Below, piece by piece: positions 22,094 to 31,653 of a DNA stretch of 64,000 bases (position 1 is its first letter; every line of letters starts with the position of its first letter). Both the position numbers and the translations under genes were made by a program. The notes under the pieces were generated by a model, which was given only the letters and a program-made list of their open reading frames with translations, did not search any database and had not been told where the DNA came from. The DNA lies in assembly GCA_015680685.1 (NCBI GenBank), contig MNCI01005798.1, forward strand, positions 638,406-702,405, written 5' to 3'. Origin of the DNA: Gnetum montanum (lineage: Eukaryota; Streptophyta; Gnetopsida; Gnetales; Gnetaceae).

Positions 22094-24050
22094 TACCCCC
22101 GTGACTGAATGAAAACTCATCCTTAAGTGAAGAAGAGGAGGAACAAGTCCCTTACAAGATATTGGAAAGGTATGGGATTATTTACTAACATACAAATTGA
22201 CTTAGATGGAATAGATAGACATTGAGTGCCCAAGTGTACAAATTTACAAAATTGGATGTTCATGATAAGAGAAGAGAACACCCTAATCAAAACTAACATC
22301 TAACTCCTCTAGTAGCTAAAGAGTGAGGGAGAAGATTAAACAATCATGAATGGTCCTTGTCATGTGGTATTGCTGCATCATCCTTAGTGAAGATAGTCTC
22401 ACTTTTAGTCCATTCTTCCCACTACAATTACAAAAAAGTCATGAATTAGTATGCAATTCATAACACATAACTATTAAGTACCTTATCTCGTTAGTGGTTA
22501 CAGTCGACTAGGTGGTGAATGTTGTAGATTGATTCTTTTAGTAGTGTTAGTGGGAAGACCAACAAATAGGGTAAAATAGATATGTAGTCCATTAAATTTA
22601 AAAAAGTTGAAAGAAGATGAAATGCTTGAAGAAGGTTTAAGAATTCATAATAGTAACAATAAGAGGTTTCACTGAAAAATGTTGTGAAGATGCACACAAT
22701 TGGATGTCATTGATGAGGTAAAAAAATGAATTTAATTATAATGATGTCTAAGGGTAAAGAGCTTAACTAATCCAACTAAAATATATGCAAGTGGATCCTC
22801 CCCAAAGCAGGCATAGGCCTTTTATTACCCTTACCTAACTTCAAACCAAGGAGTTTGTGGGCTCCATGGATGATTAATGGTTATGGAAGGTTAAGTACAA
22901 AAACCTAGAAGAAACTACCTAAGAATTTCAACACTTCAAATTAGGACATCAAGAAAGAACATGAAACCAATAGTGAGGTGAGACATGGAAAGCATAGGTG
23001 GAAGAAAGAGAGTGTGTGGAATGGAGTTCCTGATTAAGGTCACATGAAGTCCCTTATGAATTTTATCATTAAATGACATGATAAAATCCATCCTTAGTCT
23101 AGACCAAAACCAACCATGTTCAATGACTTTGCATCACCATTCTAAGACCAGTTCATGCCCCTTGAGACACAAGAGCACATCCACAGAACAACCACTGTTC
23201 ATAATTAGAGAAGAAAAGAGAAGTAGGAAGGGAGGAAGGGCCTTAGTTAGAAGAGACATTTTGGCATGGGTAACATGTCTTTCTAGTCCCATAACTAGTG
23301 CTTGTAGCCCATTTATTTTATCTAAGGGATGTGCTTTGAGTTTCCGTCATTTTTTTAAATGGGAACCACACCATGTAAAGAATTATTCAACTATCTTTAT
23401 TGGTCAACACAAAACAGTAAGAAATCCATGAAAACACACATGCACCTAAGTAGAAAACCATAAAGAATACTGAATCCCCTTGAAGTTATACCTTGTTCAA
23501 ACCTTTGAATCCTTTCCAAATCAAAAAACCACCAAAGTCACAAATTCATTAAAGTTTTATTAATGAAAAAGGGACTACACATTTCTAGAACAAGGAAAAC
23601 CATAGATTTTGTGGATGGATGGATGTTTTAGACTCACTTATTGTTTCATGAAAAGAAACCATGTCCTCGTTATCAATAACAAAATTCAAATTTAGAATCC
23701 ATACACCAACAATCAAATAACTAAATAGTATGTACCGACATCAATTAAATCACACTGTACCCAATTGGTAATAAGATTCTTATTATTAAAACAAGATAAG
23801 AAAATCACATCCTAATAAAGAAAAGTATATAAGAAATTGTAAAATATTAAAGAAGAAGAAAACATACTAAAAATTTTGTAAAAAAGGAACTTTGAAAATT
23901 TAATACTATAGAAAAAAAAGAGTGTAAAATAAAAATGTGTAAAACAAAACTACAAGAAATTGAGGAGCTGCTTATATGGTTAGAATAGATAGCCATCTCC
24001 CCCACGACTAAGTTGAAAGGTGGAGATCAAAAATATTGAGCATAGTTATC
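22094..24050 (-). pseudogene. Element E region downstream of integrase (env-like remnant)
   Basis: Colinear with A 19271-21212 in inverted orientation. Shared blocks include ATCCACTTGCATA, the HPPIH start region near 23640-23600 and the ALVMGLERHVTHAK block near 23290. Fewer stops than in A let the frame be read as a weakly conserved ORF with one hydrophobic stretch. The region nearest the LTR (22100-22950) has no coding signal. Confidence 0.4.
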
Positions 24051-25785
24051 CATCCAATAAGTTGTTTGTTGTGTTAACTAGCTTATGCTCATGGAAAAGT
24101 TTGACTTATTGTATGTTGACTAGCTATTTCTTGTCTGGGCTCTTAGGTTTGTAGATCATCATGGACCTAGAAGAAAAATTTTCATAAATTATGTAAGGTC
24201 CTTCCCACAACATTTGGAACTTAGTTCATTAAGGTATATGTGTGGGATTCTAGTAGAGAACCTTATCTCCTAGTTGAAATTTGACTTTCTTGATTTTAAT
24301 GTCATGATGCTTTTTGTTTAATGCCTTGTGAAACTCATTAGATGATATGACCACTAATTTACTTTTGTCTAGCAAGTTGAGATTCATTAATCATTCTTTC
24401 TGTGCTAGAATTAAGTCAAGGTCAAGGTCATATGCTGTTGAAAGTGTATGAACCTTGAATTGAATTGGAAGTGTTGGTAATTTTCCATACACAAGCTCAT
24501 AGGGAGAGTAGCCTATAGGAAGTTTCCATGTTGAGTGATAGGCCCAAAGGGCATCATTGAGTTTTGTGCTCTAGTATTTCCTATACTTGCTAATAGTTCT
24601 TGTTAGAATCCTTGTGATTTTCCTATTGGTAACTTCAACTTGACCATTGGCTTGGGGATATTAGGGTGTTTTGAGTTTATGTTCAACCCCCAAGCATTGC
24701 ATGAGCTTCCAAAATGCAGTGCCTATAACGTGAGTTTCATTATTATAAATTAATGCACATGGCACACCAAACCTATTTACAACATTTTTTTATACAAAAT
24801 AAGCAGTAGTAGAAGATGTGTAGTCGATGAGGGCTGCTACTTCTACTCATTTTGTACAATAGTCAATAAAAACCCTAATGTATACCTTTCCATTTGACAT
24901 GGGTGTGATGGGACCTATGAAATAAATGGCCTAAATGTTGAAGGGTTCCAATGGTTGGATCCATTGCTAAGGTCCCTCCATTCAAGTAGTCATTCCATCA
25001 TCTTGTTGGAAGCATTCACAAGAGTGGACATGTTGGTGAGCATCCCTATAGATTGTTGGCCAGTAGTACCCTGCCATTAGGATTTTAATGGATGTGAATC
25101 TTCTAGCATAGTACCTTCATGAGCATCTTAGAGAACACATGGTTGATTAGCATCAAGGACACACCATCGAACCAGGCCGTTAACACACACCTTCTAGAGG
25201 TGTCCATTGATCTCCATGAAGAATTTTACTTGGTGAAGAAACTATTGTTTCTTCTAGTGGTCCAACCTTTGTGGCATCTCTTGGGTGAGAATTCCATCAT
25301 ACCATTTAGGCTCATTGGGAAATTATTCAATTATAACTCTAGCAAAGAGGAGTTTATTAGGAAACATATTAGATAGTGTGTTCTCCTCATCTTTGTTGTC
25401 CTATCATAACTAAGATAAGTGATTAGCAACCATATTCTCAGTGCTCTTTCAATCTACCATTGTAATATTGAATTCCTATAAGATCACTAGCCACCATATG
25501 ATGTGGGGGCTTACCTTTGGCTTGCTCAATAGAAAGTAGATGGCATTGTAGTTGGTGTGCATAAACACTTTGTATCCAAGCACATAGTGCCTAAAGTTTT
25601 CTAAAGAAAACACCATTGCCATCAATTCATTTTCTATGGTGGTGTAGTTCAGTTGTGCATGGACAATGCTTTGGCTAGTGCAATGGATGTAGTATAGACA
25701 TTTCTTATCATCCATCTACATAATCATGGCTCTCAAGGCATAATTTCATGCATTTGTCATGACATAAAATGGTTTGGACCAATTG
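24051..25785 (-). pseudogene. Element E: Athila-like RNase H and integrase (degenerate)
   Basis: Reading from high to low coordinates: NWSKPFYVMTNA, then LNYTTIENELMAMVFSLENFRHYVLGYKVFMHTN (RNase H, about 25790-25480); integrase zinc finger with YYWPT and HSCECFQ (about 25080-25000); core region with IGPITPMSNGKVYI (about 24930-24860); and C-terminal KVKFQL...EDKVLY near 24290-24260. RT and everything upstream are absent; the copy is truncated where D begins (about 25790). It is a good internal comparison for A. Confidence 0.75.
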
Positions 25786-25789
25786 GGTG

Positions 25790-28031
25790 TTATGTCTAAA
25801 AACATTGGTGGCTCTACCAAGCTAGTTTCATTAGTGCTATCAACTACGTAAAATGGATATTCAACATAGTGATAGTTCCTAAGAAAAATGTGAGGTGTCA
25901 ACATTTGCATCAATTTAGAAGACCTAAATAAAGAAACTATCAAGGATGAGTTCCCTTTGCCTAGTATTGATCAATTTATTGATACTATGCTTAGAAATGC
26001 CTTGTTGTCCTTTATGGATGGGTTCTTAGGATACAACAAGATTAGGATTAATCTAGAGCACCAACTTAGCATGACATTCATGATTCCTTGGAGTACCTTT
26101 TTCCTATACTATTATGTCATTTGACCATAATAATGCTAGAGTGACTTATCAATGAGTCATAACCTATACATTCAAGAATTACATTTTAACATTACTTAAT
26201 GATTACATAGATGATAGAGTTGTTATGTCCAAAGTGGCCAATGACCATGCTAATGACCTAGAACTTGTGCTTAAACAATGCCTTAAATACAAGCTTAGGC
26301 TTAATCCCAAGAATTATGTCTTTAGTGTTAAGACTAGTAAGATGCTTGGCTTTGTAGTATTTAAAGTAGGGATACATGTTGATCCTAATAAGGTTAAGGC
26401 CATATCCAAATTAGTAGTGCCTACTAACCTTAAGAACCTCTAGGGATTTCAGGGCACATTATAGTTTTTTCATAGGTTTATGGCTAGGCTTATGGATAAG
26501 TTATAGCCCATGAAACACTTTCTTAAGAAAGGGATTCACTATGAGTGGAAGGCTCAATGCTAAGAGGTCCTTGAACACCTTAAGTAAGAGTTGGCACAAC
26601 TACCAATAGTCTATCCTCTATAAGAGGGTAAATCATTTTTTATCTACCTTGCCATCTCTAACATGTCCATTGCTTCTCTACTCTATCAAAAATATGATGA
26701 AAAAGTGAAGATGCTAGTATACTACCTCAGCCATGCACTAGTTGCCCACGTGACTTGATACACTAAAGTGGAGAAGTATTTTCTAGCACTAGTCTTCTCC
26801 TTAAAGAAGTGGAGACACCACCTCTTTAGAAGCCAAGTTAACATAATTTGTAAGGATAATATAATTAGGTCCATAATGACCAACATCTACAAAAGTATCT
26901 GTATAACCCAATGGAAAGCCCTAACTATGAAATTTAACCTTCATTACATCTCTTAATCCTCAGCGAAAGGTCAAGTTATAGTCATACAACTTACAATTTT
27001 TCCTATTGATGACCAAGTAGCCATAGATCTTGAGTTTTTTGATGAGCATGTTAACACTATTGGCTAAATTTTGAAGGGTTATGAGGGATTCATGCACTTT
27101 GATAGAGCTTCAACTACCCATGGGAGTAGTGCCATTGCCATCATAACATTCCTAGCTAGTGAAATCTAACCCTTCACCTATCATTTTGAGTTCCCATGTA
27201 CCAAAAACATAGTGGAGTACAAGGGTTTGATCAAAGGAATAATGGTAACTCATGACCTAGGAATTAGACACTTAGTGATTAAAGGTAATTCACAACATGT
27301 GGTTAACCAAGTGATCAAGGTGTATGTGTGTAAGACCAAACACTTACAACCATACTGTGACCTATGGAAGAAATTGTTACAATAATTCATAAATTTTGAT
27401 ATCCAACACATACCTTGAAAAAAGAACATCATAGTTGATGCAATTGCAACATTAGCCCTTAGTGTGACACTAGATGTGTTTAAAACATTTTCCACCTTAA
27501 CCTAGACTATGTTATTCCCATCATGTAGAACATTGAGAATACCTTTGTGGTCATTGTTCATATTGCTCCTTCCAATGAGTGATATGATGATATCAAATTT
27601 CACCTTATGCATGGTGAATCCTCACAAGGCCTGAATACTATTTAGAAGGATGTAGTATGCAAGATATTGATGCAATATGTCATCCTAGGTGATAACACAT
27701 TATGTCAATAATCCTATGATGACACACTCCTAAAGTGCTTAGGTAAAACAAAAGCCAGAATAGTCCTAGAGTAGATTCATGATGATATTTATGAAGGAAA
27801 TATAGGACCAAGAGCTATGGACACTAAGATTAGATGGTTAGGATACTACTAGCCCCATATGAAAAATGACTGCCTGTAGAAGGTTAAGCGATGTGATATG
27901 TGCCAATGATATAGCAACCTTGCACATGTACCACCAACTAATTTGCATACCACTTAAATAACATGGCTATTTCAATGATGGGAGTTGGATATCATAGGAC
28001 CTAAGTATTTTGCAAAGCATAGCTTCATCAT
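25790..28031 (+). pseudogene. Element D (T family): RT, RNase H, aRNH and start of integrase
   Basis: Truncated at the left inside the RT N-terminus (LYQASFISAINY...NIVIVPKKN). RT follows (FPLPSIDQFIDTM, FMDGFLGYNK), with stops after 26100. RNase H is at about 26520-26950 (YYLSHALVAH, KYFLALVFSLKKWRHHLF). aRNH at about 27040-27480 reads MHFDRAST, KNIVEYKGLI, VIKGNSQHV (Asp to Asn) and VDAIATLAL. The integrase N-terminus is at 27600-28031. The reading is cut after ...KHSFII by G and resumes at 40129. Confidence 0.8.
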
Positions 28032-30153
28032 TGTTGGCGACCGTTTGGGACGTGACCTCCAACGAGTGTCCTCGAACAGGATTAAGGTGCCTGCTGGTCT
28101 CTGGCTACACCAAGGCCCAGATACCTCCAAATAACTCAGTAGTCAATGTGAGTATGTGTGTGTGCTGTTGTGGCGTGCGGTTGTATGAAATGTGACAATT
28201 TCGTTGTGTGTGAACTACAAATGACTTTACTTTAAAGAGATTCAGCCAACTTTGTCCAGTACTGTGAGTTATTGAAAGTTTCCTATTTTGTTCAAACTAC
28301 CTAGTCTACGTGGTCCCTATAATACCTGCTTGTAACAAATAAAATTTTGCATAAAAATTTCAGCACAACTCCACAAATCTACTCCTAATTTCCCCAGAGA
28401 GAGATATAGTTCCACAAGAAAACTAGAAATAGAGCAAGATTCAATGGAAATAGACAGAAAAGAAAAGAAAGCAGATTTGTGTGGACCTCAAATATTTAAG
28501 CAAGGTGAAATGATACGAGTAAACACTTTGCTATAAAGTTATTCCAAATTCAATATCTACGAATTGTTCAAACTTCCAAGGCTCAACCAAGCAATATCTT
28601 CAAGACAAACCTATTGTGCTATCAAAAATCGTTGCGTAAACTACCATGTACGAGACTCCACTTTGAGTAAACAATAGATGCCAACGATTGCATTCAAATA
28701 AAACCTTTAAAAGACTTGACAATTTCTAATTGAAAGAACACGGAAAGTCACTTTAAAGATAAAGAAGCTATTCTGGTCCCATCAAAATACCAAAGATTCT
28801 CTGAACCCTCTTGACTACTAGATTGTTCCATGGCGTGACTACAAACAGAGGCTCTCTTTCAACAACCCAATAGCAGTTCCCACACGTTGCACAATAACGA
28901 AATTTACTACTAAAATGCTCTTAAGGCTTTTAAACACAAGCGCTTCTATGGCAAAATTTTAATAGAAATTTCTATCGGGCAACAAGAACAATAAGAGCAA
29001 TCTAAAAATCCCAAAATTACTTGCCAAGGATGATACTATCTAAACCACTAGCTAAGCAATTTAAACAAAACAAAAAATGAAATGCATAACTCACAGGACC
29101 ATGACAAAGAGGCTGAAATCTTTATTCTAGCAAGCCATCTTTCAAGAAATCTTCTTTACAAATCTTCCAAGTGTGATGTGAGACTTCCTTGATGCTTCCC
29201 ACCCCCCCTTCACCTCTTGACCCCTGAAGCCTTTTTATAGGGCTCAAAGGTAGGTAGGGAAGTTACATTTTGAAAATATCTCACCTAACTTCTCTCCCAA
29301 GTAACTTGGTTTGCCAATGGGAGATTACTTATTAAATATCCTAGCTAACTTTACTCCTAAGTAATTGAACTATCCAATTAAAAATTTACTTGCCCAACAA
29401 GCTAGGAGATTTTTATCCAACTAGTTAGGTAAGTGACAACAATAATTTTGGATGGTTATAACCACCAAAGAGATAAAAAATGCTAGAATTTAGTTACAAA
29501 TATAAATAGCCATATGTTCCCTTTCATAAGGTATTTCATGAATATTTCATAACAAAGTATTTTATTGCAGGATTTGACACATGGGCTGATAAGTAAAGAT
29601 GTAATTTATAATATTTCTAATGTAATCTAATGCAATTTTATTGGGCAATTACTTGTAATCCTTGCTTAGTAAAATATCTGGTTAATTTAGCTTATTTTAT
29701 TTTCAAATTCCTAAATGAAATATCCCTAAGTTATAATGATGTTAGGAAAATCTAATTTAATCTTCCCCCTTTTTAAAGTAGCGCTGATTAACTTTATGCG
29801 ATTCAAAAACTCAGAATACCGAAAATACGAACCCGAAGGTGAAGCCATAGATCTTGCAACCAAATTCTTGACCGAAGACGTTTTAGCAACTGCCTCCGCG
29901 GGAGAATTCCCTGCTGCCGAACTTGGAAATGCCACCATGTGTTCTGCCTAGATCTGCAACCGTCCTCTGGAAATATGGGCAATTTTGATGTCACTGTTCT
30001 GCACGTTTGGTTATCCTCCTGCCATGGTAGCCTGCGCCCAATTCGGCGGGCAAAAGGCAGTTCAAAGGCCAGATTGTTTTGATGCCCACAGCCAATGCAC
30101 GAAATCTGTAGCAACAATGGTGATCTGGAATGGTCTTTGATGCTAAGGGTTTT
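28032..30153 (-). mobile_element. G 3' LTR, sequenced part
   Basis: Colinear with the 5' LTR from 37293 to about 39419. TATA box CCTATAAAAAGG is at 29230-29241 (minus). The rest of the LTR (about 700 bp by comparison), together with the polypurine tract, lies in the following gap. Confidence 0.9.
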
Positions 30154-31055
30154 NNNNNNNNNNNNNNNNNNNNNNNNNNNNNNNNNNNNNNNNNNNNNNN
30201 NNNNNNNNNNNNNNNNNNNNNNNNNNNNNNNNNNNNNNNNNNNNNNNNNNNNNNNNNNNNNNNNNNNNNNNNNNNNNNNNNNNNNNNNNNNNNNNNNNNN
30301 NNNNNNNNNNNNNNNNNNNNNNNNNNNNNNNNNNNNNNNNNNNNNNNNNNNNNNNNNNNNNNNNNNNNNNNNNNNNNNNNNNNNNNNNNNNNNNNNNNNN
30401 NNNNNNNNNNNNNNNNNNNNNNNNNNNNNNNNNNNNNNNNNNNNNNNNNNNNNNNNNNNNNNNNNNNNNNNNNNNNNNNNNNNNNNNNNNNNNNNNNNNN
30501 NNNNNNNNNNNNNNNNNNNNNNNNNNNNNNNNNNNNNNNNNNNNNNNNNNNNNNNNNNNNNNNNNNNNNNNNNNNNNNNNNNNNNNNNNNNNNNNNNNNN
30601 NNNNNNNNNNNNNNNNNNNNNNNNNNNNNNNNNNNNNNNNNNNNNNNNNNNNNNNNNNNNNNNNNNNNNNNNNNNNNNNNNNNNNNNNNNNNNNNNNNNN
30701 NNNNNNNNNNNNNNNNNNNNNNNNNNNNNNNNNNNNNNNNNNNNNNNNNNNNNNNNNNNNNNNNNNNNNNNNNNNNNNNNNNNNNNNNNNNNNNNNNNNN
30801 NNNNNNNNNNNNNNNNNNNNNNNNNNNNNNNNNNNNNNNNNNNNNNNNNNNNNNNNNNNNNNNNNNNNNNNNNNNNNNNNNNNNNNNNNNNNNNNNNNNN
30901 NNNNNNNNNNNNNNNNNNNNNNNNNNNNNNNNNNNNNNNNNNNNNNNNNNNNNNNNNNNNNNNNNNNNNNNNNNNNNNNNNNNNNNNNNNNNNNNNNNNN
31001 NNNNNNNNNNNNNNNNNNNNNNNNNNNNNNNNNNNNNNNNNNNNNNNNNNNNNNN
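30154..31055. other. Assembly gap (N)
   Basis: 902 undetermined bases spanning the outer end of the G 3' LTR and the 3' end of the downstream ORF. Open frames running across it are artefacts of the N run. Confidence 0.95.
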
Positions 31056-31308
31056 ACTCTCCATGAGTTGGTGACTCTTCTTCTTTTTCTTCATCTTTGG
31101 AGCAATCTTGATATTGCCCCCAAACATTGGACTCAATATCTAAACCCCAAGTGAGAAAAGAAAATTCATCGGATAGCCAAGCCATAAAAGGGCATTCCTT
31201 TGGAGCTCCACAAGATTTAGCCTTTAGATTGGCCTTCAATACGTGCTCAGGGCAACATCCCATCACATATGGAATAAAAGGCTTTCTCATTGCTCTCTTA
31301 AACTCCAT
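31056..31308 (-). CDS. G 3' ORF, N-terminal part (unknown protein, cut by gap)
   Basis: Starts near 31308 (MEFKRAMRKPFIPYVMGC), or at the second Met, which aligns with the start in C. About 84 codons are visible before the gap: EHVLKANLKAK, CPFMAWLSDEF, SNVWGQYQDC and an acidic KDEEKEEE tail. Element C (44749-45233) has MRRPFISYVMGC, EHVLRA and SNVW in the same order, and B keeps the C-terminus, so the ORF belongs to the family. It lies about 345 bases beyond the integrase stop, in the same direction. I recognise no domain; there is no obvious signal peptide or membrane segment. Env-like by position only. Confidence 0.6.
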
Positions 31309-31653
31309 TAGCTCTCTCTAAACTTCACTACCAATCTTGAAATGAAGGATGATGAAATCTTAAACAATCTAACCCTCCTTTTATAGGTGCCTAAATGTTT
31401 AACTTCCCTCCAAGTGTCTCCAAACAAGCTTTCTTCTTTCTAGGTATTCAAACCATTTTTCATAATCCTCACCAAGTGGTGGATTAGTCACCCCCTCCAC
31501 TTGTCAAACTTGTAGAATTCCACTTGTTTCACTTGTATGCTTCCACTTGCCTCATTTGAAGGAAAGATAATGTTTCAAATATAAATAAAGCATAATTACT
31601 ATTAATATTTACATAATACTATATACATATGTTATTTTTGTGTCATAACATCT
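31309..31653 (-). other. G spacer between integrase and 3' ORF
   Basis: 345 bases of AT-rich sequence with no coding signal. It could hold a leader for the 3' ORF; no promoter motif is convincing. Confidence 0.5.

Noticed and set aside
29803-31308. Open frames of 300-500 codons on both strands across 30095-31308
   Set aside because: They exist only because undetermined bases carry no stops; the real coding part is the short 3' ORF at 31056-31308.
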